From assembly GCA_937862885.1 (NCBI GenBank), contig CALMEE010000062.1:48636-112635 (forward strand): DNA of 64,000 nucleotides. Direction: 5' to 3'. Positions 19,835 through 29,030 of the stretch are shown piece by piece. The translations under genes and the position numbers were made by a program. Every line of letters starts with the position of its first letter. The first letter of the stretch is position 1. This stretch comes from an uncultured Planctomycetaceae bacterium. Lineage in GTDB: Bacteria; Planctomycetota; Planctomycetia; Pirellulales; Pirellulaceae. Below the pieces are notes generated by a model. The model made no database searches. It saw nothing but the letters and a program-made list of their open reading frames with translations, and was not told where the DNA came from.

Positions 19835-21631
19835 TTATTCGTCTTTCGCAGGTCCAAATAATGGTCCGGATGATGCCAACCCACCCTTTAGCTCGCTAGA
19901 GGGAGTGGACGGTGACTTCGACTTGGTTTCGTCGCCCGTATCCCCGCTTCCGTCGTCTTCTCCGTTCCATTCCACGCGTCGACGTGAAAGCCCGATTTTG
20001 CGTTCTTCCGTATCGACACGCAGAATCTTGACTTCGATTTCATCGCCGACCTTGACGACAGAATCAGGATTATCGACTTTGTGATCCGCTAGTTCCGACA
20101 CATGCAGCAACCCCTCAAGTCCATCTTCCAATCCGACAAAGACGCCGAAATTGGTCACCTTGGTTACCCGACCAACGACAACGCTTCCCGGTTGATACTT
20201 GGCTGGGATAGTGGTCGCCCACGGATCTTCGTTCATTTGCTTCATGCCGAGTGCGATTCGTCGTCGCTCGGTATCGATCGCCAAAATGCGGCATTCAACC
20301 TCTTTGCCTTTTTCCAAAAGCTCATTTGGATGGTTAATCTTTTTCGTCCATGACATATCGGAAACGTGCAGCAAGCCGTCAATACCCTCTTCCAATTCGA
20401 TGAACGCTCCGTAATTGGTGAGGTTGCGCACGATGCCTTTGACTGTGCTGTCGATCGGGAAGCGTTCTTCCACATTTTCCCAAGGGTTCTTTTGAGTTTG
20501 CTTCATACCAAGCGACATCTGCTCGCCGGACTTGTCGATTCCAAGCACACAAACTTCAATTTCATCGCCGATACTGACCAATTCCGATGGATGATTGATG
20601 CGTTTCACCCAGCTCATTTCGCTGATGTGCACCAACCCTTCAATACCGGGTTCAAGTTTGACAAACGCCCCATACGTCATCACGTTTACAACCTCGCCGC
20701 GATGGATCGTACCGATTGCGTACTTGGACTCGACCAAATCCCAAGGATTCGGTTCGAGCTGTTTCATGCCCAAAGCGACTTTCGATTTTTGTTTGTCGAT
20801 GCTCAAAATCTTGACCTCGATCGGCTGGTCGATTTTCACCATTTCCGATGGATGGGAGATTCGGGTGTGCGACATGTCGGTGATATGTAACAGACCATCG
20901 ATTCCTCCCAAATCGACAAACGCGCCGAAATCGGCAATATTCTTGACGACGCCAGTACGTACCTGACCGACCTCCAACTCTTTCAACAGAATCTGTTGCG
21001 AATAGCGGCGTTCTTTTTCAATGAGTGAGCGGCGACTGACAACAATATTGCGTCGTTGCTCATCGATTTTCAGCACTTCGCATTGAACAACTCGACCGAT
21101 GAAGTCAGCGATATCCCCTGGACGACGAATGTCGACCTGGCTGGCAGGCAAAAAAACATGTACGCCGATGTCAACCAACAGCCCGCCCTTGATTTTGCGC
21201 GTGCATGTTCCGGTGACGATTTCTCCTTCCTTGACATTGCTGATGATATTCTGCCAATGCAGAATATTGTCGGCTTTTCTTTTGCTGAGAGAAATGAGAC
21301 CTTGAGGATCTTCGGAGAGACCCGATTCATCTTCCAATTCCTCAATCAGCAAGCTGACAATCTGTCCAACTTTGGGTGGTTGATGCTCGTCCCACTCTGA
21401 TCGTGGAATCGTACCTTCACTCTTGAATCCAACATCGACCAAAACAACTTCTGGATCAACGCGAATGATTTTTCCTTCGATGATCTTGTTCAGTTCAAAG
21501 CTGAGTTCTTCGTCCCCTTCAAACTGTTGGAATAAATCCGCGTATTCGTTTTCGTCTTGTGGAAACAAGTCAAGAACTTGTTGTGTGATACCGTCGTCCT
21601 CTAAGGACCTAATCAAGTTGCGATCAACCAT
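19835..21631 (-). CDS. rpsA: 30S ribosomal protein S1
   Basis: It helps mRNA dock on the 30S subunit. Six S1 (OB-fold) repeats can be counted, recognised by cores such as VDVGFKSEGTIP, VDIGVHVFLPAS, GAFVDLGGIDGLLHITDMS, GAFVKLEPGIEGLVHISEMSW, GAFIELEEGIDGLLHVSDMSW and GVFVGLEDGLEGLLHVSELAD. The first two are divergent, as in E. coli S1 where they bind the ribosome. Length 598 aa. A Ser/Thr/Gly-rich tail ends the protein. The usual neighbours (cmk, ihfB) are absent. The leader contains no obvious consensus promoter. Confidence 0.96.
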   Translation of the reverse strand: MVDRNLIRSLEDDGITQQVLDLFPQDENEYADLFQQFEGDEELSFELNKIIEGKIIRVDPEVVLVDVGFKSEGTIPRSEWDEHQPPKVGQIVSLLIEELEDESGLSEDPQGLISLSKRKADNILHWQNIISNVKEGEIVTGTCTRKIKGGLLVDIGVHVFLPASQVDIRRPGDIADFIGRVVQCEVLKIDEQRRNIVVSRRSLIEKERRYSQQILLKELEVGQVRTGVVKNIADFGAFVDLGGIDGLLHITDMSHTRISHPSEMVKIDQPIEVKILSIDKQKSKVALGMKQLEPNPWDLVESKYAIGTIHRGEVVNVMTYGAFVKLEPGIEGLVHISEMSWVKRINHPSELVSIGDEIEVCVLGIDKSGEQMSLGMKQTQKNPWENVEERFPIDSTVKGIVRNLTNYGAFIELEEGIDGLLHVSDMSWTKKINHPNELLEKGKEVECRILAIDTERRRIALGMKQMNEDPWATTIPAKYQPGSVVVGRVTKVTNFGVFVGLEDGLEGLLHVSELADHKVDNPDSVVKVGDEIEVKILRVDTEERKIGLSRRRVEWNGEDDGSGDTGDETKSKSPSTPSSELKGGLASSGPLFGPAKDE

Positions 21632-22326
21632 TCAATATTTCTCTCAATGTAAAACATCGCATTGCGTCGGGCATATTCTCAACAAATTGAAACTGAAAAT
21701 CAAAGCTGTGGAGCAAGGACTCGAGCCTCATCGACCGTTACCGTTGAGCACGTTTAATCAGTCATGGGAGAACTACCGGGGCGTCTAGCGCGATTGGGGG
21801 TTGCGTTCAAATCCACGTCCGCAAATTCCATGGGAGTTTGGAATCGGCACGGGAGGAACGTCATCAGGGAATAACTAATAACCAGCGCGATCAGAATATC
21901 GGTGAAAATCGCCAGAGAGGCGGGCTACAAAGAATTTCCATCGCGCCACACCCCCGTAAATATAACAGTCCACAATGCCCAGAGCAACGTCAAGCTGAAC
22001 GTTTTTCCCAATTTCGTCCCACCCGAATCTGAGTGCCACGACCGCCGCCAACAGCCTCAAATTGTCAGATATATGCCACTATCCACAGCTTCGACGTTGA
22101 TCCAAAGTCCGACGGCAGTGCCCGATTTCAAGGCAAGAGTCGTGATTTTGGCGGTGAGGCTGCGCGACGACAATTCCTGAAAAAGCATGTCAGAAAAAAT
22201 TCCGCTGGCGAAAAGAAGTCGCGTCAATCGAAGGGCCAATACGTCGTGATCCACCCGTTAACCCAAGATTCCGAGACGCCGGTATGACACCAATCGACGT
22301 GGGTACCCGATTCGCGCGAGGATGCG
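21632..22326. other. Interval with possible decayed membrane-protein gene
   Basis: There is no intact gene between rpsA and the oxidoreductase. A single minus-strand frame from GTG at 22254 to TAA at 21754 is broken by TGA (22059-22057) and TAG (21927-21925) but encodes several hydrophobic stretches, consistent with a decayed small membrane protein or with chance. Confidence 0.5.
21754..22254 (-). pseudogene. Possible decayed membrane-protein gene
   Basis: One frame of 167 codons with two internal stops. Hydrophobic stretches are LALKSGTAVGLWINV before the TGA, SLTLLWALWTVIFTGVW between the stops and DILIALVISYSLMTFL after the TAG, all in the same frame. That three membrane-like stretches share a frame suggests a former gene, but no family is recognised and T-rich DNA can give hydrophobic codons by chance. 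Confidence 0.2.
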
Positions 22327-23718
22327 TCATTCGGAATCTCGGTCTAGGCAATGACGATTCGCCATCGATATCCCGCTGACAATCGCGCCGACGATACCGA
22401 CGAAGCCCTGATCGGTTCCACAAAGAAACAAATTTGGAAGGTGAGTCGTCCCGTCCAGCTGCTTATCTGGCGCACCGTAGATAGCGCCGTTATCATGCCA
22501 CGTGAAGCGACGTACTGTAGTTGGAGTAAACATATCCGTATCGATTACATGCCGCCGAAAATCGGGCACAAAGCGAACAGCTGAAGCAACGGTCCGATCA
22601 TACCACCGCAATTTGTTGATCCGATACTCTTCTTCAGACATTTCGTTCCACGAGTCAAAGCTGGCAATCGATGTAATCCTAACAACCCCCTCAGCCAACT
22701 CACCATCCTCATCGGAATACTGATAGTTGTTAGGAGAACAGACCACGCCCGTGCGCGTATCACAAACTTCCTTGGATCTGCACCAATCGAATGAGGGGGA
22801 GTCGTTGTAGAATACGATCGTGTCGTTGACGCCCAGCGATTTTGGTTGCTTGTCCAAGATGGAAACTGACTCCACAAAAGCCATTCGTCCGGCACGCGCA
22901 GGGTCAACGGCTTGAGTGCCATCGCAAATCCGCAACGTCTCGAGACGCCCGATCGACGACAAGACTCTTTTGGCAGCAATGAACTCACCATTGTCCAATT
23001 CGACTCCTTGAACCCGTTTGTCTTCCACTACAATTCGCCGCACGCCACGCCGCAGTTTCAATTCCCCTCCCAAAGACCGGAACCGTTTTACCAAGTTTTT
23101 CAAAATCAATCGCACGCCACGATACGGTCTACAAAAACCCTCCATGAAGATACTGCGAAACATAATGCTGAATTGGCCGAAATCCATGTCGTGTTCCCGC
23201 GCGTTGCCATACCACATCGTCGGGCACAATAACATTTCAATGAGTAACGGTTCAGTCAGACACTCACCCAGAATTGTTCGCGTCGATTGATCATAATTTT
23301 CTTGATCCAAATCGTCATATCCGATGATACGTCCACATAAACGGTCAAACCCGTCAATCTGGTTCGGGAATTTGTCGGCAATTTCGCCTCGCAACACGTC
23401 CAAATCATTTGTAAATCGCAGCTCGATATCAGGAAATGCGATTCGAGACCCGATTTGCGGTGCCAATGCGAACTCTTCCCATTTGAAGCGTAACTGTCGT
23501 AATAACGTTTGCAGGGGACCGCGTACGCCTTTCGGGGCGTAATTTGTGACCGCATGTAACCCGACATCGTAGTCGCGACCGTTCATGCGATAAAAAGAGT
23601 TGAGCCCGCCAATCGTGTTGTGCCGCTCAAGAATACAGACTCGTTGGTCGTAGTGGGCCAGACGTATGCCCGCTGCCAAGCCCGACATTCCCGCACCAAT
23701 AATCAAAGTGTCGTACAT
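22327..23718 (-). CDS. Phytoene-desaturase-like FAD oxidoreductase
   Basis: The N-terminus has the FAD Rossmann motif IIGAGMSGLAAGIRLA followed by LERHNTIGGLNSFYR, and the C-terminus has LFLCGTDQGFVGIVGAIVSG, the second FAD contact of the CrtI/CrtISO/retinol-saturase superfamily. Length 463 aa is slightly short for CrtI. These enzymes desaturate, isomerise or saturate polyenes. It lies 365 bases downstream of the acyl carrier protein and ketoacyl synthase on the same strand, which suggests an acyl-chain substrate rather than phytoene; no phytoene synthase is near. No good ribosome site precedes the ATG. Confidence 0.85.
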   Translation of the reverse strand: MYDTLIIGAGMSGLAAGIRLAHYDQRVCILERHNTIGGLNSFYRMNGRDYDVGLHAVTNYAPKGVRGPLQTLLRQLRFKWEEFALAPQIGSRIAFPDIELRFTNDLDVLRGEIADKFPNQIDGFDRLCGRIIGYDDLDQENYDQSTRTILGECLTEPLLIEMLLCPTMWYGNAREHDMDFGQFSIMFRSIFMEGFCRPYRGVRLILKNLVKRFRSLGGELKLRRGVRRIVVEDKRVQGVELDNGEFIAAKRVLSSIGRLETLRICDGTQAVDPARAGRMAFVESVSILDKQPKSLGVNDTIVFYNDSPSFDWCRSKEVCDTRTGVVCSPNNYQYSDEDGELAEGVVRITSIASFDSWNEMSEEEYRINKLRWYDRTVASAVRFVPDFRRHVIDTDMFTPTTVRRFTWHDNGAIYGAPDKQLDGTTHLPNLFLCGTDQGFVGIVGAIVSGISMANRHCLDRDSE

Positions 23719-24083
23719 GGCTGGTTGAAGAATGCCTGTTGAGTTGAATAGGCTCCGTTGGGCCCCGCGACAATGATCAAGAACGAACTACCATACAACA
23801 TTAAATCGCTACGTTCGAATTCCAATATTCTGAACAAGCGGTTTCCGAAACCCGCGGTTAAGAACGACATTAGAACTCTGAATCTCTTGGCGATAGGTTC
23901 AACATAAACCTCTGCAAAACGGATTAGGCAACAACCTGTGAAATTTACAGGGCACCAGCCTTGGCATAGTCTCGGCCCAACCTTCATGCAGATCCGAACG
24001 TTGAACACGATCCGTTGACAACACAGCCCAACCCCGCCAAGCCAGTTGCGTTTTTGCCAATGAAATTTGGTCGTAATGGCGAG
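23719..24083. other. Gap inside the KAS-ACP-oxidoreductase set
   Basis: 365 bases between the ACP stop and the oxidoreductase start. A GTG-initiated minus frame (24008-23703) is open but Cys-rich and unrecognised. An imperfect hairpin (GCGGTTT...AAACCCGC) is at about 23838-23855. Confidence 0.5.
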
Positions 24084-24341
24084 TTAGGCCGTAATGTGCT
24101 CCATCTTTGGGGTTAGATATTCGACCGTGCTACTCATCGAGGCCAATTGCCCGTAATCTTCTTCCGGGATCTGCACGCGATACCGCTTTCGTAATTCCAT
24201 CACGATGTCGAGGAAATCCATGCTGTCCAATTCGATTTGGTCACGAAATGACTTGGTATCATCTAGCGAGGACAAATCTTCATCTGGAGCAATATCTTCT
24301 AAAATCTCCAGTACAGCATTTCTTATTTCTTCAGGTGCCAT
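24084..24341 (-). CDS. Acyl carrier protein
   Basis: An 85-aa ACP. Ser40 in IELDSMDFLDIVMEL is the site for the 4'-phosphopantetheine arm, and the acidic helix 2 after it is typical. It follows the ketoacyl synthase at 24383 by 41 bases on the same strand, so the two are probably partners in a dedicated acyl-chain pathway rather than core fatty-acid synthesis, whose ACP normally sits with fabD/fabG/fabF. The sequence also fits ACPs used in aryl-polyene, ladderane or polyketide-like clusters. Confidence 0.93.
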   Translation of the reverse strand: MAPEEIRNAVLEILEDIAPDEDLSSLDDTKSFRDQIELDSMDFLDIVMELRKRYRVQIPEEDYGQLASMSSTVEYLTPKMEHITA

Positions 24342-24382
24342 TGCCCTAATTCTCCTTCAACGATTTGCGGTCTGGCCGCCGG

Positions 24383-25603
24383 TTAAACTCTCTTAATAAT
24401 GACTACCGAGTTTATTCCCAGCATCCCAAACGAATTATTCAATATATAGTTGACGCCTTTGGTTTCGCGCGGTTGGTTCAAAACTAAACCCTCCAATTCA
24501 CAGGTTGGGTCCAATTCATCGACATTTATCGTAGCGTGACAGACCCCATCCTGAAAAGCGGGCAAATTCCCAGCCAATTCTAAAGCCCCCGCCGCTCCCA
24601 TCGAATGCCCAATGAAACTTTTTGCATTGTTAAAGAACGTCTTTTTGGAGCCATGAAACACCTCGCGCAAAGCCGCACACTCAAGCGTGTCGCCATTCTC
24701 CGTTCCTGTCGCGTGCGTACTGACGATGTCAATATCTTCCGGCTCCAGCCGTGCACGTTGCAGTGCCATACGCACGCACTGGGCCTGTCTTTCCGAGTTA
24801 GGCAAGACGAAATCCGTGGCATCGGTGTTCATTGCATAACCAACTAATTCTCCGATGATGTTGGCTCCACGCGCTTTGGCATCACTGTATCGCTCCAAGA
24901 CATAAACGCAACCACCTTCGGCAATTACGATCCCATTTCGATTTCGGTCAAACGGGCGAGAAGCTTGTGTCGGATCCGCGTGCGATGCCAAGGCGCCCTG
25001 GCTAGCGAAGCCGGCAAAGATTCCGAAAGTATGAATGCTCTCGGAAACGCCACCAGCAATCGCGACATCGCATTGGTCGAGTTGCAACATCTGAGCACCT
25101 TGGATCAGTCCTGCATTTCCCGCAGCACATGCCGCACCAATGGTGTAGTGCGGGCCGGTGATCTCCATGTTTAAGGCAATTTCACCCGCCGGATTGTTGG
25201 CCACGGTTCGGGGGTTGTGATGATGAGACCAATACGACGTATCGTAATCGTAGCCACGTATTTCGTGGATCTCGGTTTCCGTTTCCACGTTACCGTGTTC
25301 AGTCACGCCTACATAAACCCCAACACGCGACCGGTCGACATTCGACCAATCCATGCCTGAATCGATGATGGCCTCGTTCGCGCAATAGACTCCGATACTT
25401 CCCGCCCGGGTCCCGCGGCGAGCATCTCGCTTGGCCTGGTGCCGCGTCACTTCAAATTTGCAAATTCCGGCCAATGTTTTTCCGAAATAACGAATCTCGT
25501 ATTCGCTGACTCCGCTTCGGCCCGTTAACAATCCCTCACGAAACTCGGAAAGATTATTTCCGTTGGGAGCGGTCAGCCCAATCCCCGTGATTACGATCCG
25601 CAT
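24383..25603 (-). CDS. Beta-ketoacyl-ACP synthase (KAS II-like)
   Basis: It performs decarboxylative condensation of an acyl group with malonyl-ACP. The Cys-His-His triad is complete: Cys159 in IGAACAAGN, His297 in STHATGTENGD and His333 in KSFIGHSMGAAGA (406-aa numbering from the ATG at 25603). The C-terminal NSFGMLGINSVVI also fits. The frame extends to 25654; MRIVITGIG at 25603 is the usual KAS N-terminus, but ATG at 25618 is possible. It heads the set with ACP and the CrtI-like oxidoreductase. No ketoreductase or dehydratase is nearby, so other steps must come from elsewhere. Confidence 0.93.
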   Translation of the reverse strand: MRIVITGIGLTAPNGNNLSEFREGLLTGRSGVSEYEIRYFGKTLAGICKFEVTRHQAKRDARRGTRAGSIGVYCANEAIIDSGMDWSNVDRSRVGVYVGVTEHGNVETETEIHEIRGYDYDTSYWSHHHNPRTVANNPAGEIALNMEITGPHYTIGAACAAGNAGLIQGAQMLQLDQCDVAIAGGVSESIHTFGIFAGFASQGALASHADPTQASRPFDRNRNGIVIAEGGCVYVLERYSDAKARGANIIGELVGYAMNTDATDFVLPNSERQAQCVRMALQRARLEPEDIDIVSTHATGTENGDTLECAALREVFHGSKKTFFNNAKSFIGHSMGAAGALELAGNLPAFQDGVCHATINVDELDPTCELEGLVLNQPRETKGVNYILNNSFGMLGINSVVIIKRV

Positions 25604-26337
25604 TTCATCTGGCAACATTCTATTTGAGACGCTTATCAAGAGTACATTCCTCAACTTGATCGAGTAAAACTAATCTGCAATGACCCGACTGACTATATTC
25701 GCGAAAGCAAAGTTATTTTTGCAGGCGAATGGGTTGCTTGGGCTTTTGCAACGAAACCCATGAACAACGCATTGCTAAATGCCGGTTTGATTGGTCAAGA
25801 AATCGGCGGGCTCAGTCGCTATTCCGCTGCTTACAATCGTTGCAGCGGGACGCTCGCGCCTACGACAACACGCAGATGCAGTCCATTGCGCGAACAGAAA
25901 TTATTCGCGCCAATAAAGCGACTCGCGCCTGTTCATTCCTCTGGCACCGCTGTATGAAACTCCTTGACATTAAATTATCGCTAAAATCAAACAAAATCAA
26001 CGGCTAAGCTACATTAGCTACCCGTTTGGAAGCGGGGCAAAAACAACCCCAGTCGTTTTTCACGGCAAGTCGCCAATAAATCAAGTCGTTCAAAACTAAA
26101 ACACTTGGATACCTCGACCGGGTTTGCTGATGCAATGCGCAGGCAATTGCGCGAAAACGCCGCAAAACGAACCAGATCACAGGGTTTTTGCGCGGTCAGT
26201 CGTGACGACGGCTGGCTCTGTAAGAAAATCGACGAGTATTTTGCCGTTCTCGCATCGGTAGGTGAAACTTGTTCCTCAAAGTTGGAAATTGGTTGGGAGC
26301 ACTCCCAGGACGCATTTTAGACGCGTTCTGATTTTGT
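25604..26337. other. Gene-free interval
   Basis: It lies upstream of the ketoacyl synthase and downstream of the zinc peptidase gene. Two overlapping rightward frames (25729-26007, 25760-25957) are open, but neither resembles a known protein. I see no distinct repeat or promoter. Confidence 0.5.
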
Positions 26338-27045
26338 CTAATCCCGCCGACCGGAAAGGAGCCCTGATCGCCAGAGAAAATAGAGCAATGTCAGCAATGT
26401 TTGGACAAAAGCGGCAACATAGGTCAATGCGGCAGCATTCAGAACCTTGTCGACCCCTTCCCGCTCTGCCGGACTGATAATCCCCGCCTCAAGTACAAGA
26501 GCCTTAGCTCTCGCACTCGCGTTGAATTCAACCGGCAGTGTGACCAACTGGAATAACAGCATACCGCCAAATAAGACGATCCCCACAATGAAAACAACTT
26601 TTCCAAAGGCGCTGCCTGCCGCCATTAACCCCAATCCGATCATCAGAGCATACATGCTTATCGGACTGCCAAATTGCACGATGGGAACCAAGGCTGACCG
26701 CATGGCCAACGGATAATAGCGAGTGGCGTGTTGGATGGCATGCCCGGCTTCATGCGTGGCCACGCCGATTGCGGCAACGGAATGACTGTCGTGGACAGGT
26801 GGAGACAGCGCCAGCCGTTTATTTGCTGGATCGTAATGATCGGACAAGAATCCATCCACGCGCACGACTTGCACGTCCCGAATTCCAGCCCGATCCAGCA
26901 ACATCTGGGCGGCGCGAGCACCCGTGATACCACGGACCGAAGCCACGTGCGAATAATGCTGAAAGCGAGACTTCACTAGATAGCTCGCGTACAACGAAAG
27001 CAGCAAACCGGGCGCGATAAATACAAAATAAATTGGATCAAGCAT
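26338..27045 (-). CDS. YugP-type membrane zinc metallopeptidase
   Basis: The active-site motif is VATHEAGHAIQHA. Before it come an N-terminal membrane helix (residues about 3-22, YFVFIAPGLLLSLYASY) and the GITGARAAQMLLDRAG segment typical of the YugP (DUF/neutral zinc peptidase) family. Three to four further hydrophobic helices follow. I chose the ATG at 27045 (235 aa) because MLDPIYF matches the usual start; the frame runs up to 27207. Family members are inner-membrane peptidases of unknown substrate. Stand-alone gene. Confidence 0.9.
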   Translation of the reverse strand: MLDPIYFVFIAPGLLLSLYASYLVKSRFQHYSHVASVRGITGARAAQMLLDRAGIRDVQVVRVDGFLSDHYDPANKRLALSPPVHDSHSVAAIGVATHEAGHAIQHATRYYPLAMRSALVPIVQFGSPISMYALMIGLGLMAAGSAFGKVVFIVGIVLFGGMLLFQLVTLPVEFNASARAKALVLEAGIISPAEREGVDKVLNAAALTYVAAFVQTLLTLLYFLWRSGLLSGRRD

Positions 27046-27322
27046 TTTTCTTGTTTCTGTTCTGTTGTTAAAAAAACTACTCCAATTTTTAGGCAACAGC
27101 TCGACCAAAATCAATAGGAATTGAATGTCCTGCAACGACGACCCGAATCCTATCGGCAATTCAACAGTACGAAAACGTCCAATCCAATCGGAAATCCGAC
27201 CGCACACTTGTGCTGCTCCACTGATGATCTCCTTTGTCGAGCCGCCACATGTGGAATCCTAGTCGCCAGGATAGGAAATTCTCAGAGGCGTCGCAGTATG
27301 CGAAGAACGAAAAATTAAATTT

Positions 27323-28297
27323 TTAATCGAGAGTCTTTGCTGCAGAGTTCGGCAAAGCCTCTTTGGGGTAGAGCACGGTCATTGCGACGGCTCCTACTAC
27401 CAAAACCATGCCGGGGATTTGCCAGCCCTTGATCTGTTCGCCAGCGATCATCCATCCTAACAATACGGCGACGACTGGATTGACAAACGCATAAGTCGCC
27501 ACACGTTCGGGGTCCACATTCTGTAACAACCACACAAAGGCCGTAAAGGCAATTAACGAACCGAATACGATCAGGTACAGCAAGGCTAATACCGACTCGA
27601 CCGAGAACATGGACAAGTTCATATCATCAACTTCTCCATGGACCAATCCTGCTACCAGTAACATTATGCCCCCGCAGATCATTTGCATCGCCGTGCTCAG
27701 CCAAGGCGATTTAGGTAATCCTCCCTGCCGCGACCGCAATGAGCCAAACGCCCAGCTTACGGGCGCAAGAAGCACTGCCAATGCGTAGAGGTACTTGCCT
27801 GAATCGTCATACAGCGGCGAGCCTCCCAGCAACATCACAACGCCAATCAATCCGATCAAAATACTGATAATCGTTCGCAGCATCGGTTTTCTTCCGGTAA
27901 AGAACAGCCAGTTAATAATGGCCATCCATAGCGGCAATGAGGACACAAGCAACGCTGCTAAACCGGAAGGAACATATTGTTGCCCAAAGCAAACCAAGCC
28001 GTTCCCACCCAATAACAATAGGCCGCCCACAAGTGCTGCGAGTCGCCATTCGTTGGCAGTTGGCTTAGGGGCTGAGCGACTGGCGAATACGTACAACAAG
28101 CCACCAGCGATCAAAAAACGAAGTCCCGCCATGAAAAATATCGGCAAAGTCTTGATCGCGATTTGAATCGCCAAATAGGTCGATCCCCAAATTAGGTACA
28201 CTGCAGCAAAAGCAAGGACGACTTTGATTAGCCAAGCTCGATTGCGTAGTTGCTCGCTCACAAAAGTTTGGGATCCTACCGAGATTAGATGTTCCAT
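27323..28297 (-). CDS. EamA/DMT-family transporter
   Basis: A 324-aa protein with about ten hydrophobic helices in two EamA repeats. The first repeat starts at about residue 24 (LAFAAVYLIWGSTYLAIQIAI), a typical opening for this family, and the second at about 170. Family members such as YedA and RhaT-like proteins export amino acids or other metabolites. The hydrophilic N-terminus (MEHLISVGSQTF) is cytoplasmic. Substrate cannot be predicted. Single gene. Confidence 0.9.
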   Translation of the reverse strand: MEHLISVGSQTFVSEQLRNRAWLIKVVLAFAAVYLIWGSTYLAIQIAIKTLPIFFMAGLRFLIAGGLLYVFASRSAPKPTANEWRLAALVGGLLLLGGNGLVCFGQQYVPSGLAALLVSSLPLWMAIINWLFFTGRKPMLRTIISILIGLIGVVMLLGGSPLYDDSGKYLYALAVLLAPVSWAFGSLRSRQGGLPKSPWLSTAMQMICGGIMLLVAGLVHGEVDDMNLSMFSVESVLALLYLIVFGSLIAFTAFVWLLQNVDPERVATYAFVNPVVAVLLGWMIAGEQIKGWQIPGMVLVVGAVAMTVLYPKEALPNSAAKTLD

Positions 28298-28511
28298 ATT
28301 GCCGTCAATGGATAAACTGTTTGCATCAATCAGTCATCCTCGACAACACAATCATACTCGAAAGTTTGCGACGCAAAATGGGTTGCCAAACGGGTAAGGC
28401 TCTAGAGATTATCTGACCGTTTAATGGCAATTGAATAAGGGGCAATCAAATCGCCTTATGGGAAATTTGCCCAACTTCTTTCACTTGTTTTAGAGCCTAA
28501 GACTTCAATTT

Positions 28512-29030
28512 TTATCGATGACTGGGTACTAGTTTCCAAGTTCCATCTTCACGGACCATATAAAGTTCCTGCCTTGACAGTTGGCCTTGTTGCGTGCCTT
28601 GCAGAGAAATCGTTGCTCGATTCCCGTTTACCAATTCGGAATCGACTCGAAGTGAACCAATGTCGAATCGACTCAATGAATTGGCTACAAGCGCCGCCAC
28701 TTTCTTGTCAGCGTGGCTCGTGAACTTTTGAAAATCGCCGCGACCACCGGTAATTTCTTGAAGATCCGCAGAAATTTGTTGACGCGCGACAAATCTCTGT
28801 AGCTCTTGGTAATTTTGATCCGCCACTAACTGAAGAATCAACTCAGCGATTTCGGAAGGCGAACCATCATGTCCCGCCCCATTTTCCGTGGCTTGTTCAT
28901 TAGCGGCAGAATCTTTCGCATTGCTGCTAGATGCCGGAGGTCGTGGTGGAATACAGCCACTGATACTTATCGCGATCAAAACAATCAAAAACAAGGTAAA
29001 TGTTTTCGTTAGAACTGAATTATTTTTCAT
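28512..29030 (-). CDS. Lipoprotein, function unknown
   Basis: A 172-aa protein with a signal peptide (MKNNSVLTKTFTLFLIVLIAI) and lipobox ISGC, so Cys26 would be lipidated. A Ser/Asn/Ala/Glu-rich linker (about 30-58) is followed by a small domain in which helices precede a strand-rich end (LQGTQQGQLSRQELYMVREDGTWKLVP). That last part looks like the end of an NTF2/DUF4878-type fold, in which a W-K-(L/I)-x-x motif is common. Role unknown; cell-envelope location is well supported. Confidence 0.8.
   Translation of the reverse strand: MKNNSVLTKTFTLFLIVLIAISISGCIPPRPPASSSNAKDSAANEQATENGAGHDGSPSEIAELILQLVADQNYQELQRFVARQQISADLQEITGGRGDFQKFTSHADKKVAALVANSLSRFDIGSLRVDSELVNGNRATISLQGTQQGQLSRQELYMVREDGTWKLVPSHR

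Noticed and set aside
23703..24008. 101-codon GTG frame between ACP and the oxidoreductase
   Set aside because: Overlaps the oxidoreductase start by 16 bases, uses rare-looking codons and is Cys-rich; no family seen.
25729..26007. 92-codon frame upstream of the ketoacyl synthase
   Set aside because: Trp/Cys/Arg-rich translation typical of non-coding DNA; a second overlapping frame is equally open.
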